NCBI GenBank assembly: GCA_946803715.1
Contig: CAMPET010000101.1
Span: forward strand, 144,062-205,142
Reading direction: 5' to 3'
DNA from: Beroe ovata
Taxonomy: Eukaryota > Ctenophora > Nuda > Beroida > Beroidae
DNA length: 61,081 bases
Each line of letters opens with the position of its first letter. Positions within the stretch are counted from its first letter, which is position 1. This document shows positions 1-9,576 of this stretch, piece after piece. The translations under genes and the position numbers were made by a program. The notes under the pieces are model-generated. The model saw only the letters and a list, made by a program, of their open reading frames with translations. It searched no databases and was not told where the DNA came from.

Positions 1-60
1 CTTGTGTGTGTGTGTGTGTCTGTGTGTGTGTGTCTGTGTGTGACGTGTGTGTGTGTGTCT
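1..60. repeat. (TG)n microsatellite at the left edge
   Basis: Nearly pure TG/CTG repeat. It lies in the intron after the second coding exon of the minus-strand gene at 79-452, so that gene continues beyond the left edge of the window. Confidence 0.9.
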
Positions 61-78
61 GTCTGTCTGTATGTGTAC

Positions 79-452
79 CTGGATGCGGCGCATTCTCTTC
101 TCATCTATCCAGAAGGCACCAGGCTCCAAGCCAGAGCTACTCACATCATCGAAACTGTCATCACTGTCATCTGATGACGGTTTCTTCTCCTTCTTGCTCT
201 TCCTCTTCGGTTCTTCTGACTTAACCACAGGTTTCCTCACTTCTTCCTTTGCTTTCTGAGAATCATGTATTCACTTCTAAAAACATATTTATGCTGGCCG
301 CCGGAACAACAATGTTATCGATAACTTGAATAAATACTACATCATTCGCTACAACAAGGAAACATATTAAATATACCCCTAACCTTTGCTACTGGTTCCT
401 CGTCAGAACTGGGTGATAGGCTGTCGTCACTTGCCACATCCCGCTTAGGCAT
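79..452 (-). CDS. probable PC4/SUB1-type transcription coactivator, 5' exons only (partial)
   Basis: Two coding exons are visible: 384-452 (ATG, 23 codons, phase 0) and 79-255 (59 codons, then a GT donor). The protein starts MPKRDVASDDSLSPSSDEE. It continues with a Lys/Glu/Ser-rich low-complexity tail and reaches AFWIDEKRMRRIQ at the exon end. Metazoan PC4/p15 proteins have the same plan: MPK start, Ser/acidic and Lys-rich N-terminus, then the single-stranded-DNA-binding domain opening with a FxIxKxRxV-like strand. In that family the protein is a nuclear RNA polymerase II cofactor and ssDNA binder. The DNA-binding domain itself lies off the window, so the family call rests on the N-terminus and one short motif. 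The intron after the second exon is a TG repeat. CLUAP1 lies upstream on the same strand, about 330 bp away. Confidence 0.5.
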
Positions 453-779
453 GGCTAGGATGGGAAGGAGATGGTAAAGGAGAAAAATCGGTCAAAACTC
501 AATCGATAGTAAGAGATATCGAGATCGGAATGCTTAGAGGATGAAGTGAATACTAGCAGTATTAATATGAACATAAATAATGTTTAATGCTATTTACATT
601 GAATTTACACAACGTTTATACACTGATAACATGGTGGTGCGTTTTGGCTCCCACTCTGAAGTATTTGAACCCAGCTCAAACAACTTTTAGTACTTTCTGT
701 GAAATTCTGAAAGGACGACATGTTGCCGCCCCGTATTTTAGTGCGCCATCTGACACAGAGGGAAAACTACGTCACGTGA

Positions 780-3462
780 TCAAAAGTCAATGTCATCGCT
801 GTCCTCCTTCTCATCGAAGTTCTCAGAGTCAGTTTCGTCATCGTCGTCCTCCTCATCAGAAAGTGGCATTTCCCCCTCCTCCCCTTCACCAGCCAGCTCG
901 CTACCCGACGATATGTACTCGCTTCCCTCCTGCGAAATAACGTATCACGTGACCCGGTCACATGACGAACAGCACGTGATGAAATGAGCGTGTGAATGGA
1001 TGGCAATGCGAAACCTCGCTGTCCGAATCGGACGCCTCCATGGCGCCGACAACTCTCGGATTCCGATTTTTGGGTTCCTTCACTTCCTCGCCGTCACTGT
1101 CCTCAGCAAAGTTTTCAAACGTATCCGTCTGGTTAAACAGCTTCTTCTCTTCCTCACGGAGCTGATCCTGCATCCTTCGTAACTGTTTCTCAGTTTCCTG
1201 AACAAAAGTGCTCGCTTCAAACAACCATTTTCGAATACAAGGAAATATTTTATTCCATCATATCATGTCTACAGTGAAGTAACCAGGGTTAGGTCTATGA
1301 TTAAGAATATGGAGTCTCGTTCGTCTGAAAAGCATGATGAGTTCCTTACCTACTATGAGACCTAATATAAGCAAGCAACTGAGAATGTCGAAAGAAAATT
1401 GCGACAGACAGCATTCACCTCAACTTTAACTTGTTGCTGCCTGTCATATGCATCGACAATTTGCTCGAGATATGTCAGATTCCTGAACTTCTCCATGTAA
1501 ACATCGTACATCTTCTTCAAATCCCCCTCCAACTTTTCAAACTCGTCCATGAACGCTGGCCGAACATTCTGCAGGCTCTTCAACCTCTTGTTATTACGCT
1601 CCAATTCTGCTTTCTTCTTTTCGATCTTGGCCTCCAGATTTGCTTCATCGTTTGCAATGTTGTCTAGCTTGTGTTGAGTTCCTTTGATCTCATTCTGAAG
1701 GAATAAGTCGATTTAACTCTTAAATCAACATTTGAAGGAACAAATACTGCGAACACGCTATCGCTGCACACCAGTTTAGATTTTCAAACCCTGTTCAATT
1801 CACCTCAACCGTGACTACTTTGTTCTTCATTCCCTGCTCTATCTGTGCCATTTCTAGTGGTCGTGCTACGGCTGCCAATCTCAACTCCCGCAAATCTACC
1901 TCCATCGCCAACAGCTCGTACAACTTCGCACCACTCATTGTTATTTCTGATGCAAGCTGCCGGGCTTGCTTCAGCTCAGAAATCTGAAGGAGATTATGTT
2001 TGTTGGTCATGCTGCAGGGGAAGAAATTAATGTGAAATCCGAATGTGTATCTCACGGACGTTTGTGAAATTGATCGAGCGAATTGAAATTTCGAAAGCGC
2101 GAGATACGAATAACAATGAAACTTCGGATCACATTTTTGTCGTATGTTTGCTAGTACAAATAGTTAAGATGGCGGAGCGCGCGATCATTAGCGCACAAAA
2201 CTCCATAACAAAAGCTGTAGAACTGACCTTGTTGGAGATGTCGAATGAACGTTCTGTGACATCTTCATTAGCTAGTTCCGTCTTGTTAGACTTGACAGCG
2301 TCATATAGCATGGTAACAACTTTGAGCATCTCCTGTACACTGTAACCGTCTGCCATATACAGCTTCTTGGGGTTGAGCTTGATCCGGGTTTTCGTGGCCT
2401 GAAATTGGAATTCTTATTGGTCTGTATCGCAATGAAGGGCTAGGAAGCCTGAAATAGAAAACCCATCTTCCATACCTACTTTAGATTATACTTTAGATTA
2501 TGATATCTCTTGGTATGAGTACGTGAGAGAAAGTACAATTTTTTACATCTGACGGCTGATCATTCTTCATAATACTCAGTAAAACATTGAGTGAGCCTAA
2601 CCATAATCCTTAGGTAGGAAGTCGAACTTTTTTCAAATTTGAGATGTATGTAAATGATTATGATTCATGACAGATGAATTGAAATATTACAACAGATTAA
2701 CCTTTCGTTTTATTGCTACAGCAATATTTTCGTTACAACACTACTAGTCGAACTTGTTTGCAAGTTTTGGTTTACGGATACATAATACATATCACAGGTG
2801 AACGTGTAACTGAATGGCGAATAGCAATCAAGTAGCTGAATCATCGGAATTACCAGCAGTAATTCACATACCATGAATTGAGCAACATATTTGATGAAGA
2901 TAACCCTGTCATCTTCTGTATCAATATCATGTGGTAGACTTGCGTTGGGTTCATACCTGCAAAAAGCATATTTTCCATAATACATAACAACTCATTCTGT
3001 AATTTTGTGTATGGTGTTCATTATGACCTACGTTACCTCTTGACGAGCCACATGAGGATTTCAGCCACAAGGGGGAAGTTAGGCTGTCTGAAGTTCTCCA
3101 TCGAGATTTGCCGTGGATAACCCAGTGACCTCATCATCTCAGTGAAGTCTGCAGGATATAATCACGTTATTACTAACTAGGTAATTAGTGAGATAATTAC
3201 TGATTGGATTTAAGTGTACCTAATGAGCACTACCCAAAGCAGTGATATAAGTGGAATTGGGGTTATAGGGAATCGATGTTAAAGGGATCGAGGTATTGTC
3301 TCCTGCCAACAAATGATACAAGCCTCGTTAATAAGATTTGATAGGGTGTAATGGATAATATCAAGTACCATACAAAAGTACATAAAAGTCGAGCAAAGAA
3401 GAGGGTATTTTTGTGCAACAACGTGGGTAATCTTACTTACATCTCAGATCCTTGAATGACAT
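780..3462 (-). CDS. CLUAP1: clusterin-associated protein 1 / IFT38, complete, 8 exons
   Basis: Coding exons are 3441-3462, 3037-3148, 2872-2956, 2228-2398, 1804-1983, 1419-1694, 1015-1197 and 780-929. All have GT-AG borders with matching phases and together give 392 residues (the human protein is about 413). The first coding exon is only 22 nt and encodes MSFKDLR. The next carries [20 protein letters not shown] and WLVKR, then [13 protein letters not shown]. The middle part is coiled-coil ([34 protein letters not shown]). The C-terminus is acidic and ends DDIDF, much like the vertebrate protein. CLUAP1 is an IFT-B subunit needed to build cilia, so the organism has ciliated cells. Every exon can be aligned by eye to remembered vertebrate CLUAP1 and no break is seen. 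The start ATG at 3460-3462 is the one that gives the conserved N-terminus. Confidence 0.95.
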
Positions 3463-3722
3463 CTTTCAATAAAGAACCCTTTGTACCTAAAACTGTGTTG
3501 TAGATCAAGTGGAATAAAAATCCAGCAATTTTTCATACACATACTCATATCATTCAATTAACAGGACAACAGTTCTGTCAAATGTTTAAAGATCAAATTG
3601 GTCTGAACATTATATAACAAAACACGAAATGCAATAACAGTGCTGTCGTGATAAGAATTAAGCGAAGTATCATCGAAAATTAATACTAATATAATCATGT
3701 CATTTTAGACGAAAAAAATCAT

Positions 3723-6155
3723 TCAACCATCACCTCCACTAATACCCCATCTAGAAAATAAGAACGCACTAACACCAATATGTTCAATGTTTTTATGCAC
3801 TATCAAACACACCGCCTCCTTTAAGGAAGGGCTGAACTTAGTCACTGGGATGTTTGTCAAGTGCGGTGAATACAGTTTAAAGTGATTCGAAATTTCGTAC
3901 AGCAATGTCATAGCTTCATGGGGTGATATTATTGGGATCAGTTGTGATACATTGAAAAGTGGGGGTGGCAACCACTCAACCTCTGAAAGGAGTTCTAACA
4001 ACTTTACGGTCATTGACAGATGTTGCGGTGACTCTGAACACTTTTTAACACGGACTGACGACCAAAATGATAAGAGTACAACAAACAAAGCTCTGACGAC
4101 AACAATTAACTCTGGTGCTCTAGATACCATGGCCTCGCTGAAAACCTCCCATAGAATGGGAATCTCATTGAAAGTATTGAGAACATTGAGGTCACGTTCT
4201 ATTGTGTACTTCATGGATGCTGCCTCTGGCCACGGAGCCTCCAAGTTCACATCAGGACAAACTAAATCGACAATAAACTTACAAAGTTCCTTCCGAGACT
4301 TTGGGGAATTGCCAACAACTGATTGGATGAGATTCATGATACTCTGGACAGCAAGCAGGTGTGAAAATCTTTGATTTCTGAGCTTCACTCGTTTTCGGAT
4401 GTGTCCTCTGTGGACGTCTTTGTCACTTTCAACAATAGCTGACCTCAGGGATAAAGTGAAGTCGTCCTGTTCTTGGCAAGTATCGCCAAATTGTACATTC
4501 ACGTCCATGGCATCTCCAGTGATAAGTGATAGCAGTTTGGTAAGGATAGTAAGTCGGATACAGTCCTTTATAGGACACCACTTGACTATGTTATTCTTAA
4601 TATCACCAATAACTTCAAGTAATTCCACGTCAACAGGCGTTGCTATCTTGTCAACAAGTTGAACAAAAACCTCACAGAGATTACTTGTGATGCAGATAGT
4701 ATCAGCTATATCGATAGCTTTAGGGTCAAGAAATCGGAGCAAAAGTGATATGAGCTTCAGGTTATCACACTCGTTTAAAATAGAAGCAATCTTGACCATG
4801 TCAAGGGAGGTAATCTCAGGATTCCCACAAAGCTTCATCTTATCGCAGTTTTCAAAGAACATCACAATACTGCTCTCCGAAGAAAGAAAATTTGGAACAT
4901 CTCTGATGATAGATTTGAAGCATTCTATGTTCAAGTTAGGGTATATTCCTAAAACCTTGTTCAGCAAACTTTGAAACCTGTCTAATGGTTGTGAACAGAG
5001 AAGCTCTGAAACGACAGATTTTGCAATACAGCTATCCTTGTAATAACATATCAGCATAAGACATTTCAAAACGAAAGGATGTTTGTGGGGAGCTTGGGTT
5101 GCAAGGCATCTACAGAACATTTTGATGTCTTCAGAATTAGACATATTATCAATGAAAGGAATAGTTTTATCTCTTGGCCTTGGCTCATTCACGCCATACA
5201 CAGCTAATTCAAGGTGGAGAAGGATTTTCTGCAAAAGACTTGGTCCGAGGGAAGTCGAATCAGATTCTTGTTCTAAGAGAGTCATGACAGTGTTGTATGA
5301 ATTGACTTGAGAATGTATGAAAAGCTTTGCAAGATCACCAATCATTGAATTGCTAAGAATATCACTGGAATTCTTCATAAGCTGTTTGAATTTTGGACTT
5401 TCATTGAGCAGTATTATTGACATTGGCTGCAAATTGGGGATGGAACAGAGGACATTCAGAACAAATCCAATTTTCTCATTGATTGCACATCCGTTTTCTA
5501 ACAAATCCATGATTGCTGAGCTGATTGCACTGCTATTATACTTGCTTAATTCAGAAAGTACATTTCTGTGTCTGATGAAATCTTCTGTTTCATTGATGAA
5601 TGCACAGTAAGATTTTTCCACTATGGCAGCAGTTAGATTTGGATAAGGAGTCAGAACCTTAACAAGGACCAATGGATGAGTAACATCAGGACACTCAGAG
5701 GAGAATATTTTGAATATAGTTTCAAGATATGACCTTTCATCATGTTTATAAAGTTGATCAGAGGCTGATATTAGGATTTTATCAATTACAGCAATCAAAT
5801 TGGGACTTTCCTTTATTCCGACTAGGGACTTGAAACACCATTTCAAAATGAATGGAATCATATCCATGTTATATTTTCGATTGGTTAATCCCATGCAAAT
5901 GCAATCCAGTGACTTCTTTATGTTATGTTCTAGATCAAGTTTAACAGGATCTCTACAGGGCAATACCTCTCTCTTTATCTTTTGCTCCATCACATCACAT
6001 GATATTATTAAATAAGAGAGTCTCTCAAGAGCAGCATGTTGGGCAATTGATGTCGATTTGACAACTTGATAAATGGCTTCACTACAGTCGATCAGATCAG
6101 AAGACTTATTTGCATTACAGAATGCTATTTTATGTAAACTCTGGAAATTTGACAT
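3723..6155 (-). CDS. INTS5: Integrator complex subunit 5, single exon
   Basis: An uninterrupted frame of 810 codons runs from the ATG at 6153-6155. The frame is open a further 30 nt upstream to a GTG, but there is a TGA at 6201-6203 and GTG is an unlikely eukaryotic start. The C-terminal third carries clear INTS5 marks: LVCPD followed by APWPE and TIERDLNVL, a hydrophobic helix around LLSFWSS, EWLPPPLFNVSQL, and HKNIEHIGVSAFLFSRW near the end. These match the same blocks of remembered human INTS5 in order. INTS5 is an alpha-helical structural subunit of the nuclear Integrator complex, which processes snRNAs and terminates promoter-proximal transcription. Human INTS5 is about 1019 residues, so this one is about 200 shorter at the N-terminus. 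Either an upstream exon was missed or the lineage has a shorter form. The lack of introns contrasts with the neighbouring CLUAP1. Confidence 0.85.
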   Translation of the reverse strand: MSNFQSLHKIAFCNANKSSDLIDCSEAIYQVVKSTSIAQHAALERLSYLIISCDVMEQKIKREVLPCRDPVKLDLEHNIKKSLDCICMGLTNRKYNMDMIPFILKWCFKSLVGIKESPNLIAVIDKILISASDQLYKHDERSYLETIFKIFSSECPDVTHPLVLVKVLTPYPNLTAAIVEKSYCAFINETEDFIRHRNVLSELSKYNSSAISSAIMDLLENGCAINEKIGFVLNVLCSIPNLQPMSIILLNESPKFKQLMKNSSDILSNSMIGDLAKLFIHSQVNSYNTVMTLLEQESDSTSLGPSLLQKILLHLELAVYGVNEPRPRDKTIPFIDNMSNSEDIKMFCRCLATQAPHKHPFVLKCLMLICYYKDSCIAKSVVSELLCSQPLDRFQSLLNKVLGIYPNLNIECFKSIIRDVPNFLSSESSIVMFFENCDKMKLCGNPEITSLDMVKIASILNECDNLKLISLLLRFLDPKAIDIADTICITSNLCEVFVQLVDKIATPVDVELLEVIGDIKNNIVKWCPIKDCIRLTILTKLLSLITGDAMDVNVQFGDTCQEQDDFTLSLRSAIVESDKDVHRGHIRKRVKLRNQRFSHLLAVQSIMNLIQSVVGNSPKSRKELCKFIVDLVCPDVNLEAPWPEAASMKYTIERDLNVLNTFNEIPILWEVFSEAMVSRAPELIVVVRALFVVLLSFWSSVRVKKCSESPQHLSMTVKLLELLSEVEWLPPPLFNVSQLIPIISPHEAMTLLYEISNHFKLYSPHLTNIPVTKFSPSLKEAVCLIVHKNIEHIGVSAFLFSRWGISGGDG

Positions 6156-6470
6156 TATCCAATCACCTAATTTGAGATAGCACACTTGGTTAAGCTTGAT
6201 TCATACTTAGTAAAAGTAATATGGTGATATGTGATGTTGTGATAAAATAAATCACTGATAGCAGAAAAACTTCAGCCATTTAAGGGTTCAATGTTGGTAT
6301 TTTAAATGTTAGGTGCTTACAGACCTTGTTAAGGTATTCTGTCCTGCATCTCCAAATCATGATTATTACACAAATTGCTTACTCTAGAAGCTTGCAAGCA
6401 TGTACTTAGAAACTTGCTAAGTGGCTCTAGGCACTCCTACACTATTATATGATACTTCAAATCAACATAT

Positions 6471-7229
6471 TCAAGAAACCAACATTTCATTATGAGGTCC
6501 AAAAAAGAGTAATCTGAATTGTAGAACTAGATATTTAAAATATTGAAATAGGTTTGAAAGACAAAACTGTAAATAATATTTAAACATTGAAAACGGTTTA
6601 AAGATCAGTCGCTTTGTCACCAACAATGGTTCATAGTACGTCCAGTTCCAAGTCTTACGTGCAGCCACCCTGTCAAATATAGTCTTAGAAAATTTCTGGC
6701 AGTTGTCTTCATCCACACAATACGCCAGGTCAAGTTCTTTCCCTTCATAAATAAAATCAATCAGGTCATGCAATGAATAATTTTCTTTTGCCTGGTCCTT
6801 CATAATCAAATCAGGCCTTTTGTAAAAATCTTTGAGCCTCCTTTCTTTCCTACACCTTTCAACAACAGCGGTTTTTAATTTACTTCTCTGCAATGTTATA
6901 ACATCAGCATGTTTCTCCAATGACCACCACCATTTTTTGTACCATATATGCCTAGACATGCCATTTTTGCAATACTCAGTTTCCAAAACAACAAATGTAT
7001 GATACATTATTTTCATTTCTGGTAATGGTACTGGCAACCACTCACTTAGTGGAACTTTGTACAAGTAAATTTTTGATATGAAATGTTGCCCGTCTTTATC
7101 AATCGTCTGCTTCAACTTTGTATAGAGATCATGAGCATTGTAATCTTCACCTTTTTCATCTTTCTCAGCATTTTCATCAAAATGTATTCTGCCCTTCCAG
7201 TCACCACCCTTTGAATGGGCACTTCCCAT
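6471..7229 (-). CDS. orphan intronless protein with possible N-myristoylation signal
   Basis: A 252-codon frame starts at ATG 7227-7229. The frame is open 30 nt further up to a TTG, which I do not take as the start. I do not recognise the family. The N-terminus is MGSAHSKGG, which fits the MGxxxS/T pattern for N-myristoylation once Met is removed. It is followed by an acidic stretch (DENAEKDEKGEDY). The middle contains YHTFVVLETEY, YKKWWWSLEKHAD and a Lys/Arg-rich segment (RCRKERRLKDFYKRP). The last 50 residues are aromatic and hydrophobic mixed with Lys (FSMFKYYLQFCLSNLFQYFK), so a peripheral membrane or lipid contact is possible, but this is inference. It lies between INTS5 and a LINE fragment, all on the minus strand, and shows no reverse-transcriptase or transposase motif. 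Codon use looks like that of a normal gene. The length, lack of stops and amphipathic composition support real coding. Confidence 0.6.
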   Translation of the reverse strand: MGSAHSKGGDWKGRIHFDENAEKDEKGEDYNAHDLYTKLKQTIDKDGQHFISKIYLYKVPLSEWLPVPLPEMKIMYHTFVVLETEYCKNGMSRHIWYKKWWWSLEKHADVITLQRSKLKTAVVERCRKERRLKDFYKRPDLIMKDQAKENYSLHDLIDFIYEGKELDLAYCVDEDNCQKFSKTIFDRVAARKTWNWTYYEPLLVTKRLIFKPFSMFKYYLQFCLSNLFQYFKYLVLQFRLLFFGPHNEMLVS

Positions 7230-7512
7230 GATCTGATCTAGAGACCTGATACTTGTCAACTCTTTAGATATAAATAAAATAAAATAAATAAAAATTTTTG
7301 CCTTCAGGCAACTCTATTCTAACTAGTCATTCTTCGTAACTCTATTCATTGAATTATGTACCCACACAGGGTACTCCCACGAAGCAGAGAGTCAAACAAT
7401 CAGTTCTAATACTGATAGAAATGCTAAAAAACAACAACTTAACAGATTGCTATATTAATGACTGCTATAATTGAAATTAGAATTCAAAATAAATAATCTT
7501 TGTCAAAACCAA

Positions 7513-8553
7513 CTAAGATAAGTGGGTATAAATGTTTATACCCTTTTTTCTCGCCACAACAGGGTTATCTAACAAGTACTTGTTAAATTTCTCTTTGCGT
7601 TCCAAGAATCTAGGGTTGCCCTCTATTCTACTAATGATCAAATTAGACACATTCCAATAGTTATCTATCAAATTATTTGAAATTGACTGCTTCTTAAATA
7701 AGTCTAGGTTGATCTTAAATGATTTAACTGTATCTGAGGATTTAACATAACCTGGCAACCTGTTCCAGTAGTTTTTAATTCTATCTGGAAGAAAGCATTG
7801 TCTCAATTTACAGATATCATTGTCAGCACTTACTTTAAGCCTACTGATAATATTGAGCCCAGACCGACCCATCTTGAAAACATCTTTTCCATAGTCAACT
7901 TTTCCAGTAACTATCTTAAAAGCTTCTATCAAGTCACCACGGACTCTTCGTTCTCCTAGGGTAGTTAAATTCATCATTTCTAATCTTTTGCTATAAGGCA
8001 ATAGACCTATGTCATTCGCTAACCTTGTAAATCTTCTTTGAATAGATTCTAATTCTAGAATAGTACCCCAGTTTCCATGACTTGTTGCTGGGTTCCATAC
8101 TTGCACACAATACTCAAGTTTAGGACGTATTATGGTCTTATAAATTCGTGACAAGATTTTATAATCTCTATTAATCAGATTCCTTGAAATCCAGCCAATA
8201 CTCCTATTTGCTTCCTTGATACAAGACTTAACATTCATATCCCACCCCAGCTCTTCACTAACTAAAAGACCCAAGTCTTTCTCAGTTTTAACCTCTTTCA
8301 TCAAATTACCATCCAAAATATATCTATTCCCGGGATTGTTGTTGAAAGCTAAGTGCATTACATGACATTTATCAGGATTGAACTTAAGAAGCCACAGATT
8401 TTCCCATTTCTCTAATAAATTCAAATCCCCAGTTACTTCTTCCTTGTTTCTTGCATTGGCAATCAACTTTAAATCATCTGCAAATAACTTTGTGACATTA
8501 TGCATTCCATCTGGCAGTTCATTGATGAACAACAAGAAAAGAAGAAATCTATT
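7513..8553 (-). mobile_element. 5'-truncated non-LTR retrotransposon (LINE), reverse transcriptase C-terminal part
   Basis: The frame encodes LLFLLFINELPD, then KLFADDLKLI, which holds the FADD catalytic motif of reverse transcriptase. Next come FNPDKCHVMHL, KTEKDLGLLVS, IYKTIIRPKLEYCVQVWNP and the ERRVRGDLIEAFKI block of CR1/Jockey/L2-like elements. The stop is at 7513-7515. Upstream the frame stays open only to about 8553 and then meets TGA, so the endonuclease and the first RT blocks are missing, as expected for 5'-truncated LINE insertion. Within the remaining 340-odd codons there is no stop or frameshift, which suggests a fairly recent insertion. The 250 bp between 7260 and 7512 is AT-rich and may be the element's 3' UTR. 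No target-site duplication was confirmed. Confidence 0.85.
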
Positions 8554-9576
8554 TCATTGCTGCTCTTATGTAACTTGATTTTGCAATCAAAGTTGTGTTG
8601 ATCATAAGATCAGAGAGCAATGCAATTCAAGTTACTATATGTTTATTTAAATATAAGTTGTACCCTACTGACAGCAGAAAAGTGCAATTTCAAGGTCTCG
8701 AATCATGGTGACCATGACCATTCCTCCTTATGTGATTTTATTTTGATCATTCAATGCAATAAGATTTTTTGTGCTTACTGTAATTTTATCATATTTGATC
8801 CTTGTCTTCTGTATAAGCGCGCGCGTTCGCCACGGCGCCGCACTTTCATCAATGCACATATACAAAGCGCTTACAAAGCTTATGTAAGGGTAATGGGCAA
8901 CGGATCGTCATTCATTTACATGTTAGAATGTTACTATGTATAGCTTTGTTTGTAAATTAAGCGCAGCGCCGCGCGGCGTACGTTTCATCTTTGACTAATT
9001 ATTGATCCATCATTGATCGCGATCGACAATTTCACAATTACCATAAATACCATTTGCATGTTCTGAATATGCAAAAGATTGAAGGTGCATTGCATTGCAT
9101 TATGCTATTACGTGCTGCAGTTTTGATTCATTTATAGGCGAATCTTAATTCAAGTTCATAAATTTAATAACTCATTGATAAGAATAGCAAACAGTCGAAA
9201 TTCCCAGTTCCGATCATGTATAGTTATACATATACAGTGATATCATAAAAAAGTTTTGGCTGGTTGGATGATGAGTACATAAATGACACTTGAAATGATA
9301 TAGCTATTATCATTGCTCATGGTTAAGAATTTCCACTGTCTAGTGTAGTATAAATACTAGTTCACCTGTTTGATAAACCTATTTCTATTCATTCAGACAG
9401 GTAATTTGTTGGGGCACTGTATTTTATCCTGTCGAGGATAGGCCCAGGTTTTGCAAGTGCCACTAACCTTCAATCTCTCTGATGCTTGCCACTTTGTGGC
9501 TTGCATCAGTAGGCTTAGCATTGCCAGGCAAACTTAATTTATAATTCCTATGAACTTTAATCATATAGGGGCAGGG
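8554..9576. other. intergenic region upstream of AGTPBP1
   Basis: No coding frame is supported here. A short CpG-rich patch with repeated GCGC and CGCCG words lies at 8816-8845, and another at 8960-8990, in otherwise AT-rich sequence. These could be promoter CpG clusters for the divergently placed AGTPBP1, or remnants of a repeat. Neither can be shown. Confidence 0.4.

Noticed and set aside
3952-6015. Plus-strand open frames opposite INTS5
   Set aside because: Shadows of the minus-strand gene, with no family features.
6156-6185. GTG start giving INTS5 ten more residues
   Set aside because: Eukaryotic genes rarely start at GTG. The first ATG is at 6153-6155.
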